Positions 1 to 14,160 are shown, counted from the stretch's first letter. The stretch: 64,000 nt of DNA from Kingdonia uniflora (GCA_014058105.1 JACGCM010001174.1:248001-312000), one strand, 5' to 3'. Notes: generated from the letters alone by a model not told the origin. Numbers and translations are program-made.

Positions 1-620
1 GCTTATAACTCTGATGAGGAATATAAAATAGTGTGGACTCCTACAGTTAAAGGGGAGTATAGTGTTGTTGATACAGTGGATAAAATGAGATTGGTTAACC
101 CAAGAGCTGATCAATTTAACAATTATTAGTCTAAGCATGTTTGTGCCTAGGCATGGGTTCATTGTTTGAAAACTTCTAAAAGGTTGCTTGCCACCCTGGA
201 CTATCTAGTGCAGAGAAAGGTACTACAGAACTCAAACTGTTCTTTTTTCCATTCTAGTCATGAGAACTCTGTGCATCTTTTTTGGGGTGCAGTCAAGTAA
301 AGAATTTTTGGTAACAGATCCTCAAAAAAAGTCATTACAACAGAGTTACTGGTAGCCTTAAAAGTGAAATCCAATGGGTTAGCAATCTCCCTAAGTTTGA
401 TATTAATTTCTATGTGATGAGTACCACCTTTGCTGCTTTTATTTATCATGTGTGAAAGTGTAGAAATAATCTAATATTCAGAAATGTGGGTGTCCCTTTC
501 ATATGGTACATGAGCTTATTCATTTTGATGTTGTTCATAGACTGAGATTTTCTTTAGAGAATACACCTAATTCTACAAGAGCTAGAGAACTATGTGATGT
601 CTAGAGTGCTGCCCCAAGAT
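1..620 (+). pseudogene. LINE (non-LTR retrotransposon) 3' coding remnant
   Basis: Translation of the + strand in shifting frames gives the C-terminal zinc-binding region found after the reverse transcriptase of plant L1-type LINEs. An IVW-x-P-x-x-x-G-x-YSV stretch is followed by the KRLLATLDYLVQRKVLQNS segment, then a degenerate Cys/His part (SSHENSVHLFWG) and a W-x-x-RN-like tail near 450-600. Several stops and frame changes break it. It is truncated by the left edge of the window, so the RT itself would lie upstream. The family call rests on the order of these motifs, not on a database search. Confidence 0.6.
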
Positions 621-1635
621 TCATTGCCATGCCTAAATTCTGCCAATAGACCCCCCCCCCCCCCCCCCCCCCCTTTTACTTAATATTAATGGATCTTTTA
701 CTTATGTTAGAGGAGGCTTGCCTTGAATGTTAATTGTAAATAAGTGAAACTGTACTCTCCCCTGGCTCTTATCCTCCAATATTGTTATATTCATGGAGGA
801 GGATGCTAGGGGCAAGTAAGTACATTAAGTTTTAAAAATTATTTTTATCTGGATATAAATCCTGGTTTGTAGGGTCTTTTCTATAATCCCAGTTTGCTCA
901 GCATAAAAAAAGTAGCATAAGGACGGGGACCTCAAAAAAGAAACTAAAAAATAAAAGCAAATGTGTAGTTTGATTAGGACTTTGAGAGCTATGGGCTACA
1001 ATTTGGCTGAAGCAACTATGAAGGTGATCCAGGATTATGTTGTATGACATCAAGTATTTTTTGTCGAAGCTTTAAGCGATCCTGATAAATTCAAGTAACA
1101 GTATGTGCTAATAAGGACTATTATCTTATATCATTGAACTTGTACAAATGACCTATGAAGTTGTAAAATAAGAAACTAAGCATAATACAATCATGACAAA
1201 GAAAAGAAAACCAGAATACTCCACTAAATGAAGATGATGGAAGCTATTTAAATAAAGGAATGTTTGCCTGACATAACACAATTTAAGCTTAGTTTATGCC
1301 TCTAACTGAAATTTGTAGGAAATTTTTGCACATCCAAAGGAAATTGATGGAGGTCTGTAGAAGCTGAAGTGTAGTGTTGTTTATGAGGAAGCAAGTAAAA
1401 TTCCTTGTGAAATGTTATATTTTTTGGTCAATCGGGAATACTTCCTATGAATTTACAACCCCTTAACATATAGTACGTATAAGACTAGTGAAGTGCTCCA
1501 AAGTTGTAGTGGCCTGCTTTTAAATAAAGTGCTAGACGCCATTGTTAAAAGGCTTTAGGAAATGATGTATTCTATGGGAAGCGCATGTTTCATTTATGCT
1601 TAGATTGAAACCACATTCTCAAAAAAGTAACCAAA
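621..1635. other. AT-rich sequence without recognisable gene
   Basis: No ORF of note and no repeat family I can name, apart from the poly-C tract listed separately. It ends at the 5-bp target site ACAAA of the large gypsy element. Confidence 0.5.
651..673. repeat. Poly-C homopolymer, 23 nt
   Basis: An uninterrupted run of cytosines. The complementary strand is an uninterrupted G run that could form a G-quadruplex. The exact length may be affected by sequencing error. Confidence 0.9.
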
Positions 1636-1640
1636 ACAAA

Positions 1641-2022
1641 TGTAGGAACACGGTTTGTCAAGATTGTGATAAACGCTACTCTTAGCGAGCCGGTATAAAT
1701 GGAAGATAACCGACCGCATGGGCAGCTCGCCTTAGGGGGACAGCTCCCGAGGATAAAGGAGGGGCTGTTGAGACATTTCCTAAGGACAGACCTAAACTTA
1801 GATACCCGAGTATATCGGGGAGGGGGTTACACCTGTTCAGGGCAAAAAGCCTATAAATAGTGGGAGAAGGTCACACATATGGTATATTCCCCTCCCCTTT
1901 CAGTAGAAACCCTTGCAATATTTATGCTGATGTGGTACGATGGCACAATCGGTCAATCCTCAATCATCTAATCAAACCCAATCTCTCTAAATCTAGTAGT
2001 CCCAGAAATACTCAAGACTATA
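1641..2022 (+). repeat. 5' LTR of the Tat-like element
   Basis: Aligns over its whole length with the LTR at 22976-23394. Shared blocks include the first 40 bases, GTTGAGACATTTCCT, the TATA-like CCTATAAATAG near 1850, and CAATCCTCAATCATCT near 1953. The end is placed at 2022 by alignment to the 3' LTR and by the adjacent primer-binding site. Confidence 0.8.
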
Positions 2023-2023
2023 A

Positions 2024-2041
2024 TGGCGTTGTCTATATTCA
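2024..2041 (+). other. Primer-binding site, decayed
   Basis: TGGCGTTGTCTATATTCA lies directly after the 5' LTR. It resembles the TGGCGCCGTCTGTGG-type site common in plant gypsy elements, with several mutations. Confidence 0.55.
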
Positions 2042-2499
2042 AGCATTCACGACCACAAACCAGCAACGATGGTGTATCAAACAAGAAGAACAACTAGACC
2101 AGACAAGTTTAGGCAAGCACAAGACACAGTGGGGAGGCTCTAGAAACAGCTCCGTTATAGAGACAAAGACGTCGAATATCTGCAACGTTCAAATAGCCGT
2201 CATCTAATAGACATCGAAGCAGTAATGCGATGGTAAGTGATAGCTGACGTTGGCAAAATTGATCACTCTCTAGTGAGACACCTTCAGGGTTCGAGTGCGG
2301 CCGCTCTAAGTAGGGGAATGGCGACAGGCAACAAGTCACATCACCGCCACTCCCTTTCCTCAAGGACGACAACCGACTCCACGGCATAAAGTATACTGCC
2401 ACCCGAAAGGACCGGCAGCGCCGCAGTTTAGACCACAAAGTGGATTTGAACCACAGAACCATGGTGGAACACCACTGCCTGGACTCGCTTTCTGGCCAT

Positions 2500-3460
2500 G
2501 GCTACCTCAGATGAATCAATTTCGACCAAAATATCCGTTAGGACAAATTTACGGGCCACCTCGGCCCGATAACTCCGACTATCTGCATAACAAACCTATC
2601 TATGGCCCCAGACGATCTGTGCCACAAGCCCACTTTTACCTATGGAAAATCGAGGAGAGATCGTACTATAGGCTCAATACTATGGACCACTACCTTTCGG
2701 AGGCCCACACAATCAAGCGTGTTCAGGCCCCCTACCCCAGTCGCCACCTTTCCTCTGCGAGCAATAACAGCGAGGCATACCACCTTTTGCTCCTCCAATA
2801 TAGCTGCTTCACCTACCTGTAGATCAAATGTGAGACAACTCTGCAAACACAATTCAGCAAGACAGTGGTAAAGGAGCTGAGACGCTGGCAAACATGACCC
2901 CCAGCTTGGAAGGCACCGCGCTGACGTGATTTTAGACACTCGAAGATAATTCCATCGCGAACTCAGCCCAATTGCAAAACCTGTTTAACAAGAAATATGT
3001 CCACAATCCTACCAAACAAAAGATTATCGACTCGCTTTTTAGTATGAGACAAAATCTAGGAGTGACAGTTAGTAGTTTTCTCACTCGATTCAAGGAAGTA
3101 GCATTGGCTATTGATAAGTTAGATCACTTGGCCACAGCAGTCCTAGCATTTGCAAACTCCTGCTTACTCGATACGCAAAGTACGTCCCGCAACCATACGC
3201 AAGATCTGGCTCCCACGCTGACAACAACAGAGAAACTCACTGAACCTATCGCAGAGAAAAGAGGAGTCACTTCATAATATCTCGCACAGAGATTTTCCAA
3301 TTTATGAAAATAGACAAGGACTATCACAGCCCCGACCCGGTCAAAGACACACCAGAGTGGCCATTCTGTCCACATCATAACGCACTCTATCACAATATTG
3401 AAAATTGTTTTAATTTCAATAACCTCGCCCAAACAATTTTACTCAATACATCAAGAAGGT
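2500..3460 (+). pseudogene. gag: Gag of the Tat-like element, broken
   Basis: The 2511-2822 region encodes a Pro/Tyr-rich N-terminal stretch. 2972-3180 encodes a retrotransposon gag (capsid) domain with NLFNKKYVHNPTKQ, LGVTVSSFLTRFKEVAL and a following LAFANSCL helix. Near 3340-3430 a different frame gives WPFCPHHNALYHNIENCF, which resembles the degenerate C/H motif before the protease in plant gypsy Gag. Stops and frameshifts separate these pieces. The protein would have packaged element RNA. Confidence 0.7.
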
Positions 3461-4785
3461 AACAACAGGGGAGGTCTTGACCAACAACCCCATCCCCAGA
3501 TATGACCAAGTATTGGAAAATAGGTTAAGTCTTATGAACCTGTAAGTATAGCTTTCCCTTTGATTGAGCAATAGCACGGTATATAGCAGCAACGTTTTCA
3601 GCAACAATGAAGAGCAGCAGTAACTCAGTTGCTGTTCTGGTAATGAGTAGCAACAATTATACCGGCAGGAAGTATGAGGTAAACTCCGGTAATAAGGCAA
3701 TGGATTAACACAAGAATAACATGTAGGTTCAGCAGCAAAAACAGTTGGATTGGTAGCGCAAGTTCAGGCAGCAAGAGCTGTTGGGTAAGGCAGGTTTCGG
3801 CTCCGGTAAATAGCAAGTATTTAGCACAAGAATTACAGGCAATCTAATTTGCAGGAAGCAGTCACTATAGTAGTGCAGACGGCAGTTTCAGTAGCACAAG
3901 AACTTAGTGAACTCCGGTATTAGACAACAACAATTGCGCAGTTTAAACTTTGGACAAACAGGAGGTAACACCGCAGCAGCGCAGCTTGTATTCCAGGCAA
4001 GCAGTAGTAGGAAGAACGGATTGTAGTTTCAGACAGTAGCAAGAAAGAACTAACACCGGTACAGCGCCTACAACAAGAGAGAGAAGTTGCTCGAGGCGTG
4101 GGTCGCACTCTCTTTAAAGAGTATTTCGACCTACCTCGGGTAAGGTAATGAAGGTCTGATCTCTTTTCAGGATACAACGAGCGTAACGTATACAGTAGAC
4201 TTCAGTTATCCCGGAAGTCTACGTAAGAATGAAGTATGCACCACCCTTAGGTAACCGTACAAGAGAGAGAGAGAGAGAGAAGAGTTGTGTTCTGTGTTAT
4301 GTTTTAGAAAGTGGTGAGGAGTTGTTTTTATAGAGAGAGTTTGCCCAACGGCTCTCTCTCTATTCAAACGTGTGGGACGTGTCCCTGAGGAATAAACCAA
4401 GCCCAAGCCCAATGAACTTTTTGTTAAAAAGATTATGGATACCCAAGCCCAAAGGGCCCAAGGCCCCCAAGGCCTCCAGAGCCAGAAGAGCCAATTGCCC
4501 AATTCCAATCCCAAGCCGGCCCGGCCTACCGGGCCGCCTGAGAGAGGTCCAAGTGTGTATAGAGTATAAAATCCTCTCACACACTCACACAACTATACAC
4601 TCTCTCTATGTCACATGTTACACACATGTCACATGGGTACTACCTTATATGTTTAGTTCCTCTATTGTTTATAAACAATGTGGGACTAAACTTTAGGCTA
4701 TAGTATAGGAGTCACATAAAATAGATGACCAAGAGGTCATGGGTTCAAGGCTCAAAAGAGGTATAAGTTTTGAAAAATTCCAACA
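3461..4785 (-). mobile_element. Probable inserted LTR-like sequence between gag and protease
   Basis: About 1.3 kb separates the gag zinc-finger region from the protease and has no coding similarity to either. On the minus strand its right end reads TGTTGGAATTTTTC, a plausible LTR start, followed within 110 bases by a TAGTCCCACATTG block often seen near copia LTR starts. The left end is uncertain (near 3541) and no clear TSD is seen, so this could also be rearranged internal sequence. It contains a (GA)n tract at about 4266-4282 and GC-rich GGGCCCAAGGCC-like stretches at 4440-4540. Confidence 0.35.
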
Positions 4786-4795
4786 CCAGGTCACC

Positions 4796-5320
4796 AGGCT
4801 CAAAAGTGTCGACATGATCTTTGAAGATGTACATGCCATTGACACACATGGCGATTAAGACACATCCAAGAGGCAATGCTTGAATTTATCCTAAATTGGA
4901 CAATTATTGCAGGTCATAGCCTCTACATTCCAGCCTTAGCATAACGCCATCACTTTTTCCAACTCTGATTTGCACTGCCTCGCCAAGCCTTGGTAATTCG
5001 AATATCTATTGGCAGCATCAACGTAGGCAGAATGTTGGTCGATTTGGGTACTGGCCCCAACGACTTGTTCTACAACACAATCACTAGGATGAACCTGGGA
5101 AATTGCTTAACGAATTGTAACACAACAATCCAAGGGTTCAACGGCCATACCACTGCAGTACTAGGCGAAGTATGCTTGCCAATCATCACCTGGCCATCCG
5201 TATTATCCCAGCGGTTTGTCGTTGTCTCAGCAACTAGTACTGTTTACAACAGTACCTTCATCATACCACCAAGTTGTGCATTTCCCCACAAACCAAGGAA
5301 CATTTGAAAGCAAGGGTTAC
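4796..5320 (+). pseudogene. Aspartic protease domain of the Tat-like element, inactive
   Basis: 4990-5250 encodes a retropepsin-like domain: ISIGSINVGRMLVDLGTG, then DLFYNTITRMNLG, a GFNGHTTAVLGEV flap-like part and a LPIITWP strand. The family active site is D-T/S-G. Here the sequence reads V-D-L-G-T-G, so the triad is disrupted. The preceding FSNSDLH...AKP block is in another frame, so at least one frameshift is present. The enzyme would have cut the Gag-Pol polyprotein. Confidence 0.75.
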
Positions 5321-5554
5321 CAGCGTACGGGGCACGAATGTTACAATACCACCAGGATTGCTATGTCAGAACATGCATAGAGATAACATTGACAGAAGAT
5401 TAGTAACGCTAGCAGGTTGACTAAGAAATACAAGTGATGGAAAAATAATCTCGATGGCACAATAAGCGCACTCGCACACAAAACCAAAATAATCGAGCCT
5501 TACAAAATATGTGGCAGGAACCGCAGATAGAGATAGTCGAGTTCGTAGATATCG

Positions 5555-6010
5555 ACGGGCCTGATCATTCGGTATGATAGTCCAAGGAGAGGAACGTCAC
5601 AGCTTCATTTAGCTGCTAGTTGTGTACAAAGATGTTTTTACTTGGTCCTTTCTAAAAATGCTAGGAATCGACCCGACCGTAGTATGTCACCATCTGTATA
5701 TCATAAAAGGCTACAAACCAGTCAAACAGAAACCTAGACAATTATCACCCAAACTGCAACTAGGAGTGAATGAAAAACTATGTCGACTTGTCGAGACATG
5801 ATTCATTCACAAAGTACAATACCCCAAATGGCTTTCTAATATCATTACGGTCCCGGAGAAGAACGACAAAGTATATGTATGTATCGATTTCACGGATGTC
5901 AATAAAGCATGACCATAAGATTACTTTCCCCTTCTTGCAAATAGTCAGGTGGTAGACACAACTTCAGGCCATGAACGCTTGTCCTTCATGGGCGGTTATT
6001 CTGGGTATAA
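5555..6010 (+). pseudogene. Start of reverse transcriptase of the Tat-like element, truncated
   Basis: Reading across frames gives the conserved region before and at the start of plant Ty3/gypsy RT: DVFTWSFLKMLGIDPTVVCH, KPVKQKPRQLSPK, FIHKVQYPKWLSNIITV, VYVCIDFTDVNKA, then VVDTTSGHERLSFMGGYSGY. Stops occur at 5800-5960. The match ends abruptly at about 6010, before the YxDD catalytic motif, where a 64-bp tandem array begins. The rest of RT, RNase H and integrase are absent from the element. Confidence 0.8.
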
Positions 6011-6011
6011 C

Positions 6012-6275
6012 AGTGACCCTCATATGAGGTGAGCCCCAATAATAGTGACCCTCATATGAGGTGAGCCCCAATTGCCTTGGTCCTAATAAAGCCAGACCCC
6101 AATAATGGGGACCCTCCAATGAGGCGAGCCCTAATTATCTTGGTCTCAATAAAGACCAGGCCCCAATAATAATGACCCTTCAATGAGGTGAGCCTCAATG
6201 TTATTGGTCTCAATAAAGACCATGCCCCAATATTGGTGACCCTCTAATGAGGTAAGCCCAATGGCCTCAGTCTAG
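6012..6275 (+). repeat. Tandem repeat, about 64-bp unit
   Basis: The block ACCCT(C/T)(C)AATGAGG(T/C)(G)AGCCC recurs at 6016, 6048, 6111, 6175 and 6239. Spacings are 32, 63, 64 and 64, so there is one half unit and about three and a half full ones. Each unit carries TTGGTCTCAATAAAGACCA, itself an inverted repeat (GGTCT...AGACC). It abuts the truncated RT. Confidence 0.85.
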
Positions 6276-6655
6276 AAAGAAAATTGATGAAATAAAACGA
6301 GTTACAAAACGCTCAACAATCAATAGGGTGTTTATTCAGCTACACAACTGAGAAGATTGTTCATAAATAGAAATTTTATTTATAAAAGCCAAGACCAATG
6401 CATTACAAATATTATGGGTCAGTCACACCCCAGACACCCATATTTCTTCTTAAGAGATTTGTAATCCTTCCCAAAATTGTATTCATCATAGAGACCCAGC
6501 TGCATCGGCGTCATCATCTGCAGCTCAAATGCACGGTCACATTGAGTCAATATGCGGTCCCAAAATAGCAAATACAGCTCCCAACCATCCTGCGCTTCCC
6601 TCCGATTGCCTTTTGGCAAAGACTCCAAGTTATAGTGCAGTCACAGGCAGAGGGT
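6276..6655. other. Tat-like internal sequence, unassigned
   Basis: On the minus strand 6419-6628 an open frame of 69 codons starts MESLPKGNRREAQDGWELY. I do not recognise it. It ends at the insertion point of the Athila-like element. Confidence 0.3.
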
Positions 6656-6659
6656 CGAT

Positions 6660-7774
6660 TGATGAGTCTTAAAAATGTACTTGCAAGTGCACGATTCATT
6701 TAAAATATGTATATGGCAAACGAGGTCGAACCCACAATGACTTGAATTTTATCGTCTCTTTTAGTTTGATTTTTGCTTACAAAAATGGTGATTAATGAAA
6801 ATAAAGATAATCTAATTTACGAATATTTAATAACAAAGGTTGATATTAAATAATAAAAAGGACAATTGGGATTTTGGATTACACCACTATTAACATATAC
6901 TAGCTAATTTAATCAAAAGTTCCCAATTTTAAGAAATAGTATTTTGACGACCTAATCACTGAATAATTACTCTTTTTAATCAAAGAATCGAGATGCACAT
7001 ATTATGTAACTTGGTATGTGATGAAAACACAACTTGTTAAAGCCTTTAGCTAAATACAAGATGTTAATCAAAATTATACGACTCACATAATATATGAAAA
7101 TCTAATCCTAATGATCAAGTTAAAAACACCTGGAATCTTATAAAACATATATTATTTCTCTCTTTAAAGATAATATAATATATTAATAAAATAAGATGGC
7201 GGCTTAGCCGACCATGTTAAATAAAATAAGACACGTAATAGAAATTGAGCATTCCATTGATATTATTAAGAATCTAACACTTACAAATGATGAATACTCC
7301 ACACTTAAGCTCAAAAGAACTTGTAATAATTAAACTCTAAGTACTTTTGGTTCTCCTCTCAAGGTCTCCTAATGCCCTTCCCTTTATAAGGGGAAAAATG
7401 ACCTCCAAAGTCAATACATGTATAGATAATAGTTGCAACATTTATTACACCACAACATTCTTCAAATATCACGGCCATCAAAGTCTTCTTTGCATTCATC
7501 TCCAATTCAATAAAAATGGCAAATAAATGCGTGTCTTGCTTTATCAATTTATTTCAAATGAAACACATGCCTTCGAAAATCAGATGACCCCACACGTCTT
7601 CCAATCACTATTGGCATATTAGCTTAATAACGTTGCTTTTAAGCCATATTTAATTTTAATCATGGCAACCCTGCATTTATTAAATAAAACATTTAGATAC
7701 TAATAAATAAGTGAAATAATGACATAACCAAATATAAATTCCAGGGTAAAATAGTTAAAATTTATTGCCCATCA
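6660..7774 (-). repeat. 3' LTR of the Athila-like element (1115 bp)
   Basis: The segment 7290-7774 aligns with 16424-16653 plus 17948-18212, the two being interrupted only by the MULE in the right copy. Minus-strand ends are TGATGGGCAATAA and ...AGACTCATCA. Confidence 0.8.
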
Positions 7775-8543
7775 AATACCACCAAAGTTATATTTTGCTA
7801 GTCCTCGAGCAAAACAAAGATAGGATAGCACTTTCATAGCTTACAATATTGCATTAGCGGATGCAACAAGCCTTTAAACCCCAAGTTCCCTCTAGTGAAT
7901 GAGTTGAGTCTCGTGAGAGTTTACAGTTAATATACCCATAAATTCTAACTAAGTAAATTCCAGTAAGTTGACAATATATTTTTTCTCAGAAACTTGAATT
8001 TTAATAAGACTCAGTAGGAAATTTTCATTAGAAAATATTAAATTCTCATTCCTAATAGTGTTTGACAGATGGCAAGGTAATAATTTTGAAAGTAAAATAT
8101 ACAACTCCAATATTAAAAATAGATCAACTTGTAGATATGAGTGTGTGAAAATATAGTGTCAGTGATGACATGATTGTTTTAATAAGCAAGAATTTAGCTC
8201 ATTCTTAGAAACACACGATTGAAGCAAAGTCAATTCTGAAGTTCACTTCCTTTTGAAATTATGGATTACAAATTTACAAATATAGGAACTCATATATTTA
8301 TTAAGCTAATAATACTTCTTTTTTTCTTTCTTTTTCAGTTTTTTTATTTATTTTGATTTTTTAACTCAAATATATAATGATTCCCCAGTATCTATTGGTC
8401 GACAATCTTCGCCAATTAGCTAAAGGGTGTCGGGATATGTTGTCCCTTCATGACCTAGACTTCGAGTTCACACCATTTATTTTTCTCTTATTATACTTTT
8501 AATCAGGATAGTACTACTACCTCTACTCTTATTTTGCATCTAT
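7775..8543 (-). other. 3' internal non-coding region and polypurine-tract area of the Athila-like element
   Basis: Immediately upstream of the 3' LTR the minus strand reads GCTCGAGGACTAGCAAAATA then AACTTTGGTGGTATT, the arrangement seen before the 3' LTR in Athila/Tat-type elements. No ORF is seen. The region stops at the solo LTR target site ATATG (8544-8548). Confidence 0.5.
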
Positions 8544-8548
8544 ATATG

Positions 8549-9166
8549 TAATCCACAATCGAAATGAGATTAACCTAAACAAAGAAATTAATGTGAATAA
8601 CAAATAATTGGCGGGAGAATTTTCCCTTTTAGAGCTTCAATTGCTCAATAATTTGATTTCGATTGAATTCTTCTCAAAACTCAAGTCTCTTTTACAAAAC
8701 TTGGATCCTCTCTATTTGCCTAGCATTTTCCTTTTAATGGAGGTTACAAGTTTCTAGGTACAAATTATGACAAAATTGTTCTTAAAACACCTAAAATTAT
8801 GAAGGAAACACAATAGTCGTTCGAACGAACACATGGGTCGCTCGAACGACTAGCTCAATTAGACCTAGGAATCGAGGCAGTCGTATTTGGTCTTTCTGAA
8901 AAGAAGTCATTCAAACAAACCTAAATGTCGTTCGAACGACATGCCAAAATATGCCTAGGAAACGAGGCAGTCACTTTTGGTCTTTTGGGAACCCATTCGT
9001 TCGAACGACTCCAAATATCGTTTGAACGACTTGCCAAATTTTGCCAAAAAATAGAGACAGCTAGAATTTGGTGTTCTTTCCTTCAACTCGTTCAAACAGC
9101 TCCAAGGCTCGTTTGAATGACATGGCAACTTTTGAAAAGGTTGAATGTCTAGATCCTCATGGATCA
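8549..9166 (-). mobile_element. Solo LTR, same family as the gypsy element at 28045
   Basis: The minus-strand ends, TGATCCATGAGGATCTAG and ...GATTGTGGATTA, match the ends of the LTRs at 28045-28585 and 33235-33777. It is flanked by the perfect duplication ATATG (8544-8548, 9167-9171). No internal region remains, so it is a product of LTR-LTR recombination. It holds an array of TTCGAA-centred palindromes (for example the perfect 14-mer at 8927-8940) and variants at about 8820, 8845, 9000, 9025, 9090 and 9110. Confidence 0.85.
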
Positions 9167-9413
9167 ATATGTACTCACTACAAGAAAAACTATCTACAAT
9201 AGCACAAAAATTATAGCATTTTTATCGTATGCTATTATAAACATGCATCAATAGCTTTCCTAAAATAAACGTTATGGTAGCACATATTTTCACAGTCATG
9301 TACGCGATATAGTTTTTGTTTAATTTTTTAAAACAAAAATCTAACTCCTTTTCTCCCTCTTTTTTTCAACTTCTCCTTTCTACTTATTTTTTCAACTTCT
9401 CCTTTCTCCTTCG

Positions 9414-9605
9414 AATCAATCAACTGCCCTAGGTACCTTTCTCTCTCTTTTGTAGTTTAGGTTTCGAAGATCGATTTTGATTTGTGGGTTTTTGTTTGAA
9501 GTCAAAATCAATCAACTGCTCTAGGGTACCCATCTCTCTCTCTTTTGTAGTTAAGGTTTCAAAGATCGATTTTAAGTTGTGGGTTTTCGCTTGAAGTGAG
9601 AATCA
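9414..9605 (+). repeat. Two tandem 92-bp copies, probable duplicated 5'UTR
   Basis: The block AATCAATCAACTGC...CTCTCTCTTTTGTAG...AAGATCGATTTT...GTGGGTTTT occurs at 9414 and again at 9506, with a third partial start near 9601. It lies directly before the H2A.Z-like exon and resembles a plant 5'UTR. Confidence 0.75.
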
Positions 9606-9608
9606 ATT

Positions 9609-9705
9609 GTAGAAAAAGGAGGGAAGGGGCTATTGGTGGGGAAAAGTACAGCTACAAACAAGGATAAGATGAAGGCCGTTACCAAGTCTTCGCGCACCGG
9701 TTCTA
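9609..9705 (+). pseudogene. Captured histone H2A.Z first exon
   Basis: The frame from 9618 reads GGKGLLVGKSTATNKDKMK, then AVTKSSRTGSR, and stops at a splice donor (TCTAG|GTAAG). This is the N-terminal tail of plant H2A.Z proteins (GGKGLLA-K-TTAANKDK...SRSSRAG), which replace H2A in nucleosomes. In plant H2A.Z genes the first exon ends at about this point. The start codon region is altered (ATTGTAGAA in place of ATG-Ala-Gly), and the histone fold encoded by later exons (FPVGRIHR) is not found nearby. The exon therefore came by DNA-level capture and cannot make a histone. Confidence 0.75.
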
Positions 9706-10189
9706 GGTAAGAAAAACCTTAGTCCACACTTTAAAGTTTTTCTGGGATCTTTTGTGATTTTGGATTTTTTGTGTGTTGAGTAAACCTTAATTAGGAGATA
9801 TGATTAGGTTTTTCTGCAGAGTGGGTTTTTGATGGAGGAATTAAACTTAGAGCTGATAGGTTAACTAAAGTAGGATGGATTTGGTGTTTTAATAGAGAAT
9901 TAGAAGTAAAGCTTAGATATGCATTTGTGGGTAGGAAGTGTTTGTTGTTATGCCTGAACCATTTATGTTGGTAACTTTTTTTATTGGGGACAAGGGGAGA
10001 TTTTCTTATGTATAATGAGCATCAGGGAAAAAAACATTATTCATGGCTAAAGGTAGTGTGTTTGCTTGTTCGCCACTTCAATACTTGACCACCAATTTTG
10101 GGGGTTGATAGCAGTATATGGTGCGATGTATTATGTTAGCAGGTTGGTTTCTGAAATTGGCTTGAGACATGATGTAGTTAAATTGCCAA
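9706..10189. other. Intron-like and unassigned sequence within the CACTA element
   Basis: 9706 to about 9820 looks like retained intron of the captured H2A.Z gene, with an acceptor-like TTTTTCTGCAG near 9820. The rest is unassigned. Confidence 0.35.
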
Positions 10190-12967
<2,778 letters not shown>

Positions 12968-13902
12968 CTGCTATGCCAATGCTATTTTGCAGTGCCTGGC
13001 ATTTACCCGACCTCTTACTGCTTATCTTCTTCAAGGGCTTCATTCTAAAGCATGCAGGTTTCCTCGCTTGGTCTTATTTCCGGATTCTTAAGTTATTTAG
13101 TTTCTTTGATTTATATTGATGAACTCTCTTGGAACCCTTTATTGTTGTTTTAACTTAGGCTCAAAGAAAGATTGGTGTTTCACTTGCGAATTTGAGGGAT
13201 TAATTCTGAAAGTAAAGGAAGGAATATCTCAACTATCCCCTATTAGAATACTATCTCACCTACAAAGTATTGGGAGTCATCTTGGTAATGGAAGACAAGA
13301 AGATGCCCATGAATTTTTGAGGTAATAAACTTTAGCTTTCAGCCAGTACAGAGATATTTAAATGAACTCTTTCTTTTTCTTTTTCTGTTACTGTATGTTC
13401 ATCTGTAATAATGACGCCTCAGAGCGGAGAATAGAGACTTTAAAAAAATAGTTCTTGATGTTGATAGGTATGTTATTGACACCATGCAATCAGTATGCCT
13501 AAGGGAAGCTGGGGTAAATGCAAAAGACCCTTGGGCAGAAGAAACAACTCTTGTAGGCCTGATATTTGGTGGTTATATCCGCTCTGAGGTACTTAATTTT
13601 CTAATAAGATTGTGTCACATTCTTACACATAAGATTATCAGATTCATTACCTATCCAATTTTTCTCTTTTTACTTCCACTAAGTAAGATTTAGTTACCGC
13701 CTTACCGATATGTAAATGTATAAGAGTGACGTTTTAAATTGTAGATCAAATGCATGAAGTGCAAGGGAAAATCAGAGAGGCATGAAAGGATGATGGATCT
13801 TATTGTTGAGATTCAGGGGGACATTGGAACTCTTGAAGAGGCACTTGGGAGATTTACGGCTACATAAATACTTGACGGGGATAACAAGTACGAATGCAGC
13901 AG
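12968..13902 (+). pseudogene. Captured ubiquitin-specific protease (UBP15/16-like) gene fragment
   Basis: Four exon-like blocks keep their GT/AG borders: 12968-13057, 13159-13321, 13468-13588 and 13745-13902. They encode CYANAILQCLAFTRPLTAYL, DWCFTCEFEGLILKVKEG with GNGRQEDAHEFLR, then IDTMQSVCLREAG...ETTLVGLIFGGYIRSE, then IKCMKCKGKSERHERMMDL...LDGDNKYECSR. This is the order found in plant UBP16-type deubiquitinases, which remove ubiquitin through a Cys-His-Asp triad. The catalytic Cys in CYANA is present. The His box is not, since the sequence stops after the Cys-rich part. An in-frame stop lies in the last block (ATA before LDGDN). Introns show copying at the DNA level. Confidence 0.85.
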
Positions 13903-14090
13903 GTTAGTTAGGTTTACTCGCCATTTTTGATTAGATGGGGACCCCTCTTGCCAATATTCTTTCCTGTTACTTGTGAAGATCTTGCCAATTTCAATTATTC
14001 ATGTTAAGTAAAGGTCTTCATTAAAATAGATATTAGCTATCTTCTACAAGGTTAAATATTTATATGAATGAGTTGTATTTGTATGTTGAT

Positions 14091-14160
14091 GGATCTATAG
14101 CTTAAATCGGTAAGAGCACTCATAGTTTGAGAAGATGATGGTTCGAATCCATCTGGATCC
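14091..14160 (+). tRNA. tRNA-like sequence with shortened anticodon arm (likely pseudogene)
   Basis: A 70-nt cloverleaf-like sequence. The acceptor stem GGATCTA pairs with TGGATCC (one G-T wobble). The D-arm stem GCTT/GAGC is present. The T arm GATGG-TTCGAAT-CCATC is perfect. The internal promoter boxes look intact (A box TAGCTTAAATCGG, B box GGTTCGAATCC). The anticodon arm is short (CTCA/TGAG with a 5-nt loop), about 4 nt fewer than normal, so no anticodon can be read. No poly-A tail of a SINE is seen. Confidence 0.5.

Noticed and set aside
1860..2207. 115-codon ORF at the 5' LTR boundary
   Set aside because: It starts in the LTR, crosses the primer site and has no gag motif. Likely chance.
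4206..4592. Trp/Gly-rich minus ORF
   Set aside because: Arises from GGGCCCAAGGCC-type and GA-repeat sequence. Overlapping ORFs on both strands have equal support and no family motif.
8817..9166. CRISPR array (repeated palindromic words with spacing)
   Set aside because: Plant DNA, irregular spacing, variable repeat sequence, and it lies within an LTR with a TSD. No cas genes.
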